A model generated the notes under the pieces. The model was not told the origin of the DNA and did no database searches. It was given only the letters and a program-made list of their open reading frames with translations. DNA of 64,000 nt from Psychrobacter maritimus (GTDB taxonomy: Bacteria > Pseudomonadota > Gammaproteobacteria > Pseudomonadales > Moraxellaceae). Every line of letters starts with the position of its first letter. Position 1 is the stretch's first letter. This document shows, piece after piece, positions 40,869 through 49,994 of the stretch. Position numbers and translations under genes: made by a program. The stretch lies in NCBI RefSeq assembly GCF_904846345.1, contig NZ_CAJHAJ010000001.1, forward strand, positions 310,001 to 374,000, in the 5' to 3' direction.

Positions 40869-40899
40869 GATAATAATGCAAACGATAATTATTATCAAT
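40869..40899 (-). promoter_or_regulatory. Fur box upstream of tonB
   Basis: It contains the perfect palindrome GATAATTATTATC (40884-40896), the core of the Fur consensus, preceded by another GATAAT half-site at 40869. It is 36-66 bp before the tonB start. Confidence 0.75.
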
Positions 40900-41045
40900 A
40901 GTAAATTTCCAATATCTTTAGTCTAATCTCTCATATTCTAGAAAATCCTGATCAGCAAAACCCAATATAAATAATTACTGACACCTTATGACGTAAGCAT
41001 TTTATAAGATTAATATAGTAAAAATTGTCAACGTTAATAAAAACC

Positions 41046-41066
41046 ATTATCATTGTTATTGATAAT
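41046..41066 (+). promoter_or_regulatory. Fur box upstream of the siderophore importer
   Basis: ATTATCA and TGATAAT form a perfect 7-bp inverted repeat separated by 7 bp, in Fur-consensus hexamer style. It lies about 190 bp before the binding-protein gene. Confidence 0.65.
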
Positions 41067-41254
41067 AAGTCTCAATTAATTTATCATGATGGCTGTTTTA
41101 TGATACTTATATAAGCAATTTATCATAAAAAACCAATTATAAAGCAACGATAGAAAACAGCCTTGATAAGTTATAAGTTGATTCATTATTTAGCAGTTTT
41201 TATTTAGTATTTTTCCTATAAGACTGCCCAACCCTTTGATAAACCGAGTTATTT

Positions 41255-42307
41255 ATGCCTACTACTTTATGCTCAAACCACAACGCTAGCCCCCTTTTTA
41301 AGCGTCCTTTATTAGCTGCCATGATGACAGCGCTGATTGCCAGCATTGGCATGGCAGGCTGTAGTTCGCCTGAATCCAATGACTCTGAGCCAGCAGATGC
41401 CAAGACTGAGAACCAAACGGCTGACAAATCCTCGAACGTTGCCAATAATGACAATGTTTCTGTGGCGACTATTGCCGTCGATACGACAAAAGGTAAGGTC
41501 GACTTGGCAATGAATCCGTCACCATTGGTCGTTTATGACATGACCTTGATGCAAGATTTGGCGGCACTTGATGTGGCGGTCGATGGCATGCCAAGTGGGC
41601 TTCATTTAGATAATTTACACTCAAAAACTCAGCCTGAACCAAAATCAGTCGGTACGGTATTTGAGCCAGACCTTGAAGCCTTGAACGCTATGCAGCCACA
41701 AGCTATCTTGGTCGGCTCACGGATGGCAGAAAAATACGACGCGCTATCAAGCATTGCGCCAACGCTTGATATGACCATTGATACGACAAATATTTATGAG
41801 TCGAGCAAGCAACGCCTGCATGATTTGGGCGCTTTGTTTGGTAAAAGTGCTCAGGCAGCGAAACTACAAGGCAATATTGATGGTCTTATCGCTGATACTA
41901 AAACCTTAACCAAAGATAAAGGTAAAGGCTTAGTGGTTATGGTGAATGGCAATAAGCTGTCCGCCTATGGTGATAAGTCGCGCTATGGTTTTATTCATAC
42001 GGTATTAGATATCCCGATGGCTGATGACCAAATCGCCGACGCGCGTCACGGTCAGCCAATATCTTTTGAGTATCTACAAAAAACCAATCCAGACTGGCTA
42101 TTCGTCGTCGATCGCAGTGCAGCAATTGGGGAAGATGGCGCTGGTGCAAAAGCAGTATTGGACAATCCATTGGTCGCGCAAACCAATGCTTGGAGTAAAG
42201 GACAAGTGGTTTACCTTAGCCCAGATTCTTACCTAGCATTTGGTGGCTACTATCAATGGATGCAGGACTTGACCACGATTAAAGATGCTTTTGCTAGCGC
42301 AAAATAA
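41255..42307 (+). CDS. Siderophore-binding lipoprotein of iron ABC importer (FatB/CeuE/YclQ type)
   Basis: 350 residues. The signal peptide ends with the lipobox IGMAGC and is followed by an Asp/Glu/Asn-rich linker (~residues 37-70). The mature part has the iron-chelate solute-binding fold: VVYDMTLMQDLAALDV, EPDLEALNAMQPQAILVG, SYG-like YGDKSRYGFIHTVLDI, YLQKTNPDWLFVVDR, and NAWSKGQVVYLSPDSYL. Residue pattern and gene order (binding protein, two permeases, ATPase) match fatBCD/ceu/ycl-type catecholate or carboxylate siderophore systems. It is downstream of a Fur box. The exact siderophore is unknown. Confidence 0.88.
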   Translation: MPTTLCSNHNASPLFKRPLLAAMMTALIASIGMAGCSSPESNDSEPADAKTENQTADKSSNVANNDNVSVATIAVDTTKGKVDLAMNPSPLVVYDMTLMQDLAALDVAVDGMPSGLHLDNLHSKTQPEPKSVGTVFEPDLEALNAMQPQAILVGSRMAEKYDALSSIAPTLDMTIDTTNIYESSKQRLHDLGALFGKSAQAAKLQGNIDGLIADTKTLTKDKGKGLVVMVNGNKLSAYGDKSRYGFIHTVLDIPMADDQIADARHGQPISFEYLQKTNPDWLFVVDRSAAIGEDGAGAKAVLDNPLVAQTNAWSKGQVVYLSPDSYLAFGGYYQWMQDLTTIKDAFASAK

Positions 42308-42377
42308 ACGCAATTACTGTTCGAGCAACCGTTACTGATTGCATATTTAATCATTCATTTCTAAGCCAGTAGACGTT

Positions 42378-43478
42378 ATGTCGTTATTTTCATCTCGCGC
42401 TGATGCCAGTGTCAAAGACAATCCTTCTTTGCCAGCTATACCATCAAGTTGGCAAAAAAAGACCCGCAATGGTCTGAGTCCTAACCATCAACGTGCCGCC
42501 ATACCACCGTGGTTAATCAACACGGGCAGCCTCATTATGATGGGGCTTTTGGTGCTGCTAAGTCTATCGATTGGGGTGGCGGATTTTTCGTGGTCAGGTA
42601 TCTTCCATAGTATTATCAATCATAGCGCCAACTCGGACAGCTCACTGCTATTGGTCAGCCGCATACCGCGCACCATTGCCATTATCTTGACTGGTATCGC
42701 TATGGCTGTTGCAGGGATGATTATCCAAGTGGTGCTAAAGAACCGCTTTGTTGAGCCATCGATGGTTGGGGCGACTCAAAGTGCGGCATTGGGATTATTG
42801 GTCGTCAGCTTACTGTTTCCTGCGAGTGCGCTGCTTATTAAAATGGGCGTCGCGACCATTACTGCAATGTTTGGCATGATGCTATTTATGCTGCTTATTC
42901 ACCGTATTCCGCCGACGGATTTTTTAATGATTCCGCTGATTGGCATTGTTTTTGGCGGCATTATCGAGGCGGTGACAACTTTTATTGCTTATCAAACTGA
43001 GTCGTTACAGATGCTTAGCGTTTGGCAGTTTGGTGACTTCTCGGCTGTATTAGCGGGGCGTTATGAATTGCTCTGGCTGACAGGTGGATTGTGCGTACTG
43101 GCTTATATTATCGCCGACAAGCTAACCATCGTTGGGCTAGGGGATAATATCGCGCTGAACTTAGGAATTAGCAAACGCCAAGTCACGTGGCTTGGCGTCG
43201 GTATGGTGGCGATGATGAGCGCTGTCGTCGTTGTCACAGTTGGTATGATTCCCTTTATTGGCCTGGTCGTGCCCAATATCGTCAGCCGTCTGATGGGTGA
43301 TAAATTACGCCGTAGCTTGCCAGCAGTCGCACTACTAGGTGCTTCAGCAGTACTGCTTTGCGATATCATCGGGCGCTCTATTCGTTATCCATTTGAAGTG
43401 CCAGTGGCCACTGTCTTTGGTGTGGTCGGTACGGTGCTGTTTTTATGGCTGTTATTACGCGCGCCTGCTGAGCAATAA
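42378..43478 (+). CDS. FecCD-type siderophore ABC permease 1
   Basis: A 366-residue inner-membrane permease with about nine hydrophobic helices after a ~50-residue hydrophilic N-terminal tail. Family blocks: SRIPRTIAIILTGIAMAVAG, VEPSMVGATQSAALG, WQFGDFSAVLAGRYELLW, LNLGISKRQVTWLGVGMVA, and IPFIGLVVPNIVSRLMGD, which is the ATPase-coupling segment. It would pair with the next permease to form the translocation path. No strong ribosome site precedes the ATG, so the start may be further in, given the tail. Confidence 0.92.
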   Translation: MSLFSSRADASVKDNPSLPAIPSSWQKKTRNGLSPNHQRAAIPPWLINTGSLIMMGLLVLLSLSIGVADFSWSGIFHSIINHSANSDSSLLLVSRIPRTIAIILTGIAMAVAGMIIQVVLKNRFVEPSMVGATQSAALGLLVVSLLFPASALLIKMGVATITAMFGMMLFMLLIHRIPPTDFLMIPLIGIVFGGIIEAVTTFIAYQTESLQMLSVWQFGDFSAVLAGRYELLWLTGGLCVLAYIIADKLTIVGLGDNIALNLGISKRQVTWLGVGMVAMMSAVVVVTVGMIPFIGLVVPNIVSRLMGDKLRRSLPAVALLGASAVLLCDIIGRSIRYPFEVPVATVFGVVGTVLFLWLLLRAPAEQ

Positions 43479-43601
43479 TATATATCACAATAAGACAGCT
43501 CCCTAATTGTTATTAACTCTTTTCTTAATTTATTCGTCCTGTTGTCTGATTAGATAAGCTTGGCGTTGTTACTATTAAAGGTAGCATAGTAGGATTTACG
43601 T

Positions 43602-44711
43602 ATGTTCTCATCGTCTAAGCATAACTTTATAAATGACAGTTCTACAAAGACTGGCTCGGTAGAAAAGAGTGTTCTAGCAAATGATACTTTAGAAAATGAT
43701 ACTTTAGAAAATAACAGCTACGCTAATACTTCTATGCAAGGACGCTTAGCACAATTTTGGGCATTTATCGCCAACCATCCAAAATCAATTGCCGCCATTA
43801 TTTTATTGATCTCAATGACGCTATTTTTGACGCTCAACGTCAATGGTTATTGGGATTTCGCGCTGCCGTTACGTGCTAAGAAATTACTGGCGCTAATGGT
43901 AGTCGGCTATGCGATTGGCGTATCGACCTTACTGTTTCAAACCTTAACGCACAATCCCATTCTGACGCCGTCACTATTGGGTTTTGATTCGCTATATGTT
44001 TTGCTACAAAGCTTATTGGTGTTCTTTTTGGGTGCGATGAGCTTTACCAGCATCAATCCTATTGCCAAATTTACCCTTGAGATTGTCCTCATGTTTGGCG
44101 CGTCGTTATTGTTATTTCGGCTGTTATTTTCAAAGAGCAGTCAGGATTTGACGCGGTTGATATTGGTAGGTGTCATCTTTGGCGTATTGTTTCGCAGCTT
44201 ATCAGCATTGATTGCCCGCCTGATTAATCCTGATGATTTTGTCGTCGTACAATCTGCCAGTTACGCGCAATTTAATACAGTCAATCCACAGCTACTGGGT
44301 ATCAGCCTCTTTATTTGTGTCATTAGCGCTGTATTCATCTGGCGCTGGTGCTATCAATGCGATGTATTGATGCTTGGCAAATCACAAGCGATTAACCTTG
44401 GTATTAATTATCAACGCCTAGCCTTTGGACTATTAACGGTCATCGCAGTATTGGTTGCCACGGCAACTGCTTTGGTCGGTCCGGTAACCTTTTTTGGCTT
44501 ACTAGTCTGCGCTTTAACCAATCGCATCGCGCGGCACATGTATCATAGCGAGCGCCTGATATTGGTCAGTTTAGTAGCGATGATTTGCTTAGTACTCGGT
44601 CAGACGGTATTTGAGCAAGTATTGGGCATGGCAGGGGTACTGTCGGTAGTGATTGAATTGGCAGGCGGCTTGGTCTTCTTAATACTAATTTTTATGACCC
44701 AGCGCCGTTAA
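43602..44711 (+). CDS. FecCD-type siderophore ABC permease 2
   Basis: A 369-residue inner-membrane protein and second half of the importer channel. AGGAT lies eight bases upstream of the ATG. The hydrophilic N-terminal tail (~45 residues) contains an internal 15-bp duplication at 43680-43709 that repeats NDTLE. The core shows LRAKKLLALMVVGYAIGVST, TPSLLGFDSLYVLLQ, LGKSQAINLGINYQRLAFGL and VGPVTFFGLLVCALTNRIAR. A dispersed palindromic repeat separates it from the ATPase gene. Confidence 0.92.
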   Translation: MFSSSKHNFINDSSTKTGSVEKSVLANDTLENDTLENNSYANTSMQGRLAQFWAFIANHPKSIAAIILLISMTLFLTLNVNGYWDFALPLRAKKLLALMVVGYAIGVSTLLFQTLTHNPILTPSLLGFDSLYVLLQSLLVFFLGAMSFTSINPIAKFTLEIVLMFGASLLLFRLLFSKSSQDLTRLILVGVIFGVLFRSLSALIARLINPDDFVVVQSASYAQFNTVNPQLLGISLFICVISAVFIWRWCYQCDVLMLGKSQAINLGINYQRLAFGLLTVIAVLVATATALVGPVTFFGLLVCALTNRIARHMYHSERLILVSLVAMICLVLGQTVFEQVLGMAGVLSVVIELAGGLVFLILIFMTQRR

Positions 44712-44778
44712 TTATGGCTCAGTAAGACTGCACGGATCAAAAAAACTTTAACGACAAGATATATAAATACATACGAAT

Positions 44779-44849
44779 GCTAGTGGAATAAATTTTTGCA
44801 GCCTCTGTCTGCATCGGCGCAGCAAGCGAAAAAAACTTATTCCATTAGC
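44779..44849 (-). repeat. Dispersed palindromic repeat, copy B
   Basis: A 71-bp element. On the minus strand it aligns with copy A at 10640-10714: TGGAATAAGTTTTTTTCGCT at one end and TGCAAAAATTTATTCCA at the other, with GCTTGCTG in the middle. Its outer arms pair imperfectly. It lies between permease 2 and the ATPase gene, so it is transcribed within the operon and the hairpin may affect mRNA. Confidence 0.75.
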
Positions 44850-44879
44850 GTTATAGCGTTTTTAAATCGGACCAACTGT

Positions 44880-45650
44880 ATGATTAAACTCGATAATATC
44901 TCCCACCATATTGGCAAACAACAAATCCTGCATGACATTACCTTGTCTTTACCACCCTCACAAGTGATTGCTTTAATTGGCCCCAATGGCGCAGGTAAAT
45001 CCACCCTGTTTTCAGTAATGGCACGTTTGCAACCGCTACAGTCAGGACAGGTAAGTTTTGCTGTAGATAATGAGGAACGTGATATCGTCAGCTGTCATGC
45101 GCGAACCTTGTCTAAGACAGTAGCGATGCTTGGACAAGACAATCAAGTACAAGGGCGATTGCGCGTGCATGAGCTGCTGATGTTTGGGCGCTATCCCTAT
45201 CATCAAGGGCAACCAACGGCGAACGATGAGCAAAAAGTGCAGGATATTATTGAACGCTTTGAGCTTGAGCCATTAGCCGAGCGTTTTTTATCAACATTGT
45301 CTGGTGGTCAGCGGCAGCGCGTACTGATTGCGATGATTGTCTGCCAAGATACGCCGTATTTATTACTTGATGAGCCGCTAAATAATCTAGATATGTACCA
45401 TGCTGGGCGTCTAATGCGTGAGCTATGCGAGCTGAGTCATAGCCAGCAAAAAACGGTGGTGATTGTCCTACATGATATCAATCAAGCGGCGCAGTTTGCC
45501 GATACCGTGGTCACGATGAAAGCAGGTCAGGTAATGGCCGTTGGTAAACCTGCCGATGTCATTACCCAAGAGACAATGAAGGACCTATATAATGTCGATG
45601 TGACGGTATTAAATCATCAAGGTCGGCCAGTAATTATAGATACGGTTTAA
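44880..45650 (+). CDS. Siderophore ABC importer ATPase
   Basis: 256 residues from MIKLDNISHHIGKQQIL. An in-frame ATG at 44796 would translate the palindromic repeat and is rejected. Walker A is IGPNGAGKS, the Q-loop region is MLGQDNQVQG, the ABC signature is LSGGQRQR, Walker B is YLLLDEPLNNLD, and the switch His is in VLHDINQA. VHELLMFGRYPYHQG is typical of ferric-siderophore ATPases (FepC/FecE/YclP). It is the last gene of the importer operon, with only 17 bp to the convergent PepSY gene. Confidence 0.94.
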   Translation: MIKLDNISHHIGKQQILHDITLSLPPSQVIALIGPNGAGKSTLFSVMARLQPLQSGQVSFAVDNEERDIVSCHARTLSKTVAMLGQDNQVQGRLRVHELLMFGRYPYHQGQPTANDEQKVQDIIERFELEPLAERFLSTLSGGQRQRVLIAMIVCQDTPYLLLDEPLNNLDMYHAGRLMRELCELSHSQQKTVVIVLHDINQAAQFADTVVTMKAGQVMAVGKPADVITQETMKDLYNVDVTVLNHQGRPVIIDTV

Positions 45651-45667
45651 AGGTATAAACATCAGTT

Positions 45668-47011
45668 TTATCTCAATTTTTGCAAAACCTTCAAACGTTG
45701 CTGTCTAACTTTATACCATAAATACACACCCGTACCGGATAATACCGCCACCGCTAATCCAATCAACGCTAAGAATATCTGATAGACAAAATGACTGACG
45801 CCGTGACTGATATGTCCCATATGCAGCGTCGATAACCATTGGTCAGCCTTACTGCCAAATGTGCTTTGATAACCAAAGTTAACGCGCACAACGCTACCGG
45901 TTGCTGCATCGACAGTGATAGACGAAGCGCCGCTGTGAATACCTATATCCTTATCCGTTTTAAAGCGCATCTGCCATTGATTGTCCTCTGCTACCCAGCG
46001 TATGCCCAATAACTGCTGCACGGTTACCCCGTTTTTTTGCGCGGCAAGATTCGCCCGCTTGCTAACATACTCAATACTATTGGTCTTATTGACAATATCA
46101 GCAGTTGCGTTGATAACTGGCGTAACATTTGGCAGAACTTGCGCGCTAAATTTATCCGGTTTATGCGACTTACCTTTTTCTCTTTCTTTACCTTCTTTAC
46201 CTTCTCTGCTTTCAAGTCCGACCACCGCTTGCATCACAGGTTGATACACCGATTTCAAATTAAAACCGACACTCGACCAAGCAATGACAAATAGCATCAG
46301 CCACAGCCATAAACCAAAGGCGTGATGCACATCATAATTGAGCTTAAAGGTGTTGGTTTTGCGGCGTATTTTCCATGCCGGTAGCCAGCGTTTTAATACA
46401 GAAGCGCGTTTTTTAACTGTTTTTCGATGGGTTTCATGACTCTTCTTCAAGGTACGTGGCAAGGTTAAATAAAAGCCTATAAAGCAATTAATCGTCCATA
46501 GCAGTGCAATCACGCCTAATAGCAACTTACCGATATCGCCAAGCAATAAATCACGGTGTAGCCAAAACACCTTCCACATAGTATTGCGCCACGCCCATTC
46601 ATCTTTATCACGCGTCCCTAAAATATCGCCGTTATAAGGGTTTATATAAACCTCTTGAAACGGCGCTTTTGGCTGATTTTTACTGGCCTTATCGCGGACT
46701 CTATCTACCGAAAATACCGCAGATTTATCCGCTGCTACTGAAGTTGGCATACTAGAAAAACTGTATTTTGGATAGGCGCTAATTACCTTATCATGCAGTA
46801 TTGCAATGGGTAATGGCGGCGTATTTTGCTTATCGATGTGAGCCAATTTATGATTAAACGTAGTATCCAGCTCGTCATGGAATGCCAATAGCGCGCCAGT
46901 GAAACCCGCCATGATTAAAAACCCTGCCATCACAAGCCCCGTATAAAGGTGAATCCAAAGGCAAATGCGGCGCAGATTAAATGAAAAGGAGGACAATGAA
47001 AACGAGGTCAT
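45668..47011 (-). CDS. PepSY-associated membrane protein (iron-regulated, PiuB-like)
   Basis: 447 residues from MTSFSLSSFSF; a longer frame to 47077 has no support. There are four main membrane helices: ~residues 20-45 (LVMAGFLIMAGFTGALLAFHDELD), one near 180, one near 250 (FGLWLWLMLFVIAWSSVGFNL), and the C-terminal FLALIGLAVAVLSGTGVYLWYK. Two PepSY-type periplasmic domains lie between them. The conserved WHRDLL and HHAFGLW histidines are typical of the family found with TonB receptors, where members have been linked to ferric-siderophore reduction. It follows the receptor gene on the same strand, after a terminator. Confidence 0.85.
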   Translation of the reverse strand: MTSFSLSSFSFNLRRICLWIHLYTGLVMAGFLIMAGFTGALLAFHDELDTTFNHKLAHIDKQNTPPLPIAILHDKVISAYPKYSFSSMPTSVAADKSAVFSVDRVRDKASKNQPKAPFQEVYINPYNGDILGTRDKDEWAWRNTMWKVFWLHRDLLLGDIGKLLLGVIALLWTINCFIGFYLTLPRTLKKSHETHRKTVKKRASVLKRWLPAWKIRRKTNTFKLNYDVHHAFGLWLWLMLFVIAWSSVGFNLKSVYQPVMQAVVGLESREGKEGKEREKGKSHKPDKFSAQVLPNVTPVINATADIVNKTNSIEYVSKRANLAAQKNGVTVQQLLGIRWVAEDNQWQMRFKTDKDIGIHSGASSITVDAATGSVVRVNFGYQSTFGSKADQWLSTLHMGHISHGVSHFVYQIFLALIGLAVAVLSGTGVYLWYKVRQQRLKVLQKLR

Positions 47012-47096
47012 AAGTGCTGATTCTTTATAAATGTAGATAGTTAATCGTGATACCGTCAAAGTCGAAGCTGAGCACAATTTCCAAAAAAAGGGCGAT

Positions 47097-47135
47097 AAAA
47101 AAGCCAGCTCTCTGTTATAGACAGCTGGCTTTTTT
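47097..47135 (-). terminator. Rho-independent terminator of the TonB-dependent receptor gene
   Basis: On the minus strand AAAAGCCAGCT pairs with AGCTGGCTTTT and is followed by more T, 24 bp after the receptor stop. Confidence 0.88.
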
Positions 47136-47158
47136 GCTATTAGAAAATAAATGCAGGC

Positions 47159-49267
47159 TTAAAACTGATAGGTTAATGAAGCTTTGATATTACGACCCGG
47201 CTCAAAGTCGGTGCGTAAAGTACCATCGTCAGGGCTTGGCGCCACGATACGTGAAGCATGACTGGCATAGGTTTCGTCAAAGATATTGTAGACCCCAACC
47301 GTCGCTTTTAAACCGTCTACTTGTTTTGGCGAATAACTCATAAAAATATCATGGACGTCATAGCTCGGTTTTTCGATATCATCACCACCCGTATTTGGCG
47401 TCACTGAGGCAACATAGGTACTGCGCCAGCCAAGCTCGGTGGTGTCCGTTGGCTCATAAGCCAAATTGACCATGTATTTATCGCCAGAATCAGAGCTGCT
47501 GCCTGTCACTGAAGAAATGCTATGACCGCTGTCGTCACCTTTACTACGGGCATGAGCGTAGCTTAAACCCATACTAAAATTATCCATCTTATAGTCAGCG
47601 GCAAGCTCAACACCTTTAATTTTATAGTCTTCGTCTTTATTAATCGCACCTTGGCAGCTACCGCCTAACTGACCTGTTGTACAATCTAAACCAATACGAC
47701 TACCGCCAGAACGTACAAATTCAATATAATTTTCGATATTGGTTTCAAAGTATTTCGCACTTAATTGCAGCGCGTCATCAGTAGTGGTCAAACCACGTAA
47801 GGTGCTGACAATACCAATCTCTGCGTTATCGCCTTCTTCTGCCTTTAAGTCATTGTTAACAAAGGTTCCAGCACCATCTTGGTTAAAAATCGCTTGGCTT
47901 AAATCTGGACCATTAAATAACTGCGTATAGCTGGCAAATAATTGCGTACGCGGGGCAATCTCATAGCTAGCAGCCAAGCCACCGACGACATTATTATAAG
48001 TTTTACCACCAGCGACGAACTCTGGAGATTCATAACGGTCATAGCGTACGCCCGGCGTTAAGCTAAATTTGCCCATTTGCCATTGGTCTTCTAGATAAAC
48101 TGAGGTATTTTTTGCCTCATCGTTACCCGTCTTAGCAGCGTCACGTGCCATTTCAGACTCTTTTTTATAATACTCAACCCCAGCGATAAGCGTATGAGTA
48201 CCTGAGATACCCTCAACGATACTCTTATCAATCACACTGGTATTCTGAATTTTACCGCCTGTTGTTTTAACGCCTGCTTCCCAGTCATAACCAGGATTTA
48301 CCGTATAATCAGTATCTCTTGAAATCCGAGTTTTGGTTTGATAAACATTGCTATCAATATCAATCAATTTATTAACGGGATTGTAAGTATAGTCTAGCCC
48401 ATACGTATCGCGTTTTACTTTCTGCGGTAGTATCTCATTCCAGCTACCCACGCCTGGACTGGCAGGGAAATCGGGGCGTAATGGGAATCTCCCTTCGTTT
48501 TCCGTACTGCTAAAGCTGGCGCCTACATGATGATCATCGCCGATATAGACACCGGCTTTTAATAGGATATTCTCACCCTTGCTGTCTTCAGTTTGAATTT
48601 TACGGCCTTCACCGTCTTCACCAGCTTCGGCATCACGCTTCCCATAATAGGCAAGCAAATCCACGTTCTCAGTTGGTGCGGCAAATACTGTCGCTGACGT
48701 CAGTAGCTCATCATTATTGCTGGCATAACCTGCATGAAGCTTGGCACCTATCTTTTGGCCAGGTTTGAGTAAATCTGCGGCATCAACGGTTTTAAATGCC
48801 ACCGCGCCGCCAAGCGCATCATTACCGAGCGTCACGGAGTTGTTACCCACCGAGACATCTGCTTGTTTTAGCAAGTCAGGGTCAATCGTCAAATCGCCCA
48901 TATGATAAAACATCTTGCCCTGTTGGCGCGCGCCATCAATCGTGACTTTTAAATTGGTATCATCAAGACCACGGATGCGCACGCGCTGATTGACTGATGA
49001 GGTGCCGCCGACGGTGACACCAGGTACCACATTTAATACATCACTTAAATGGTTGGCCTGAGCGGCGGGCGTATAGTCTTCAATATAAACGCCATCTTCT
49101 TGTACCCTTTCACGTGCTGAGCTATTGGCAGTCACGGTGATGGTTTGTAAGGTGGTACTAGGCAATTCCTCTGCCGCCATTGCCATCTGTGACCATAAAA
49201 CGGCTGAAACCGCCATGGATAAGACCGTTAGTTGATTAGAAAACGTTGCTGACTTAACTTCACGCAT
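47159..49267 (-). CDS. TonB-dependent outer membrane receptor (haem/haemoglobin-receptor-like class)
   Basis: 702 residues. The signal peptide ends near QMAMA-AEEL, followed by the TonB box TITVTA. The plug domain follows (LSDVLNVVPGVTVGG, VRIRGLDDTNLKVTIDGARQ, DPDLLKQADVSVG, DALGGAVAFKT), then a 22-strand barrel ending GRNIKASLTYQF. The plug wording and the late NIFDETYASHAS resemble the haem/haemoglobin and transferrin-type receptor subclass, but the FRAP/NPNL haem motif is replaced by LFNGPDLSQ, so a ferric siderophore for the neighbouring importer is equally possible. A Fur box lies about 200 bp upstream. Confidence 0.88.
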   Translation of the reverse strand: MREVKSATFSNQLTVLSMAVSAVLWSQMAMAAEELPSTTLQTITVTANSSARERVQEDGVYIEDYTPAAQANHLSDVLNVVPGVTVGGTSSVNQRVRIRGLDDTNLKVTIDGARQQGKMFYHMGDLTIDPDLLKQADVSVGNNSVTLGNDALGGAVAFKTVDAADLLKPGQKIGAKLHAGYASNNDELLTSATVFAAPTENVDLLAYYGKRDAEAGEDGEGRKIQTEDSKGENILLKAGVYIGDDHHVGASFSSTENEGRFPLRPDFPASPGVGSWNEILPQKVKRDTYGLDYTYNPVNKLIDIDSNVYQTKTRISRDTDYTVNPGYDWEAGVKTTGGKIQNTSVIDKSIVEGISGTHTLIAGVEYYKKESEMARDAAKTGNDEAKNTSVYLEDQWQMGKFSLTPGVRYDRYESPEFVAGGKTYNNVVGGLAASYEIAPRTQLFASYTQLFNGPDLSQAIFNQDGAGTFVNNDLKAEEGDNAEIGIVSTLRGLTTTDDALQLSAKYFETNIENYIEFVRSGGSRIGLDCTTGQLGGSCQGAINKDEDYKIKGVELAADYKMDNFSMGLSYAHARSKGDDSGHSISSVTGSSSDSGDKYMVNLAYEPTDTTELGWRSTYVASVTPNTGGDDIEKPSYDVHDIFMSYSPKQVDGLKATVGVYNIFDETYASHASRIVAPSPDDGTLRTDFEPGRNIKASLTYQF

Positions 49268-49470
49268 AACACACTCACTTTACTTACTATTAGGATTGAA
49301 GGAATTAAGAGCCACTTTTGAGAATTTATTTAAGAATTTTTTTATAAAGCTTATTTGAGGCTTTGCTCTACAACGACTGCTCTACTACTGCGCTAAAAAA
49401 ATCTGTATCACCTATAAACTTGTCATACTTATTAATACACAACGCGTATTGCGAATCACATCGGTAGTGT

Positions 49471-49490
49471 TAATGATAATGATTAGCATT
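49471..49490 (-). promoter_or_regulatory. Fur-like box upstream of the TonB-dependent receptor
   Basis: The sequence AATGATAATGATTAGCATT has three consecutive Fur-type hexamers and lies about 200 bp before the receptor start. Confidence 0.6.
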
Positions 49491-49754
49491 TAAATTATGA
49501 CAGGCATAATAACGAAGTATTAACAATTTGGCAATAAATAATGTGAGAAATTCACTTCAATGATTAGGTTGTAAATGTAAGCATGCAATTAAGACTTGCT
49601 ATCCATTTCCTATAAACAATTGATAATCTCAGGGTTTTTAGCCAGAGAGCTTGGACTGTGCGCTTTTAAACCATCATTATTGCGATATAAATAAATCTAC
49701 GAGTATGAAAAAAAACGTTGCAATAGCAGAGCCTTTCACTATACCCTTAGATAG

Positions 49755-49770
49755 CTGACCAATTAGTCAG
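49755..49770 (+). promoter_or_regulatory. RutR-type operator, permease site
   Basis: CTGACCAATTAGTCAG is close to the RutR consensus TTGACCAnnTGGTCAA and to the second site at 52477-52492; GTTT follows both. It is about 225 bp upstream of the NCS2 permease start. Confidence 0.7.
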
Positions 49771-49994
49771 GTTTTTATTACAATGATTGGCAATCTTGAT
49801 AAATAATGGTTAGGTATGATTATTTATTAGCACAAGGATAAGTGCGATTTTCTGTTGGCGATTGGCTTTTGAATAAATAAGCAATATGAATTGCTCTAGC
49901 GATGACATTATTTTTGTCGACTCTAGGTAGTTATGATATTGCTGAGTAAATGCCGCAGAGATTGGACTAAAAGTCACTTCAGGAGGAAGCCAAG

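Larger units (their letters stand above)
40834..41254. other. Divergent iron-control region between tonB and siderophore importer
   Basis: 421 bp of very AT-rich DNA with two Fur-box-like palindromes, one near each divergent operon. No gene is seen. Confidence 0.65.
49268..49994. other. Long divergent control region between receptor and purine permease
   Basis: 727 bp. The left part has a Fur-like box (49471-49490) for the receptor. The right part has a RutR-type operator (49755-49770) for the permease, and an AGGAGG ribosome site just before it. No gene is supported between them. Confidence 0.6.

Noticed and set aside
44796..44879. Open frame extending the siderophore ATPase by 28 residues
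   Set aside because: The extension is translated from the palindromic repeat, and the ABC domain begins at MIKLDNIS.
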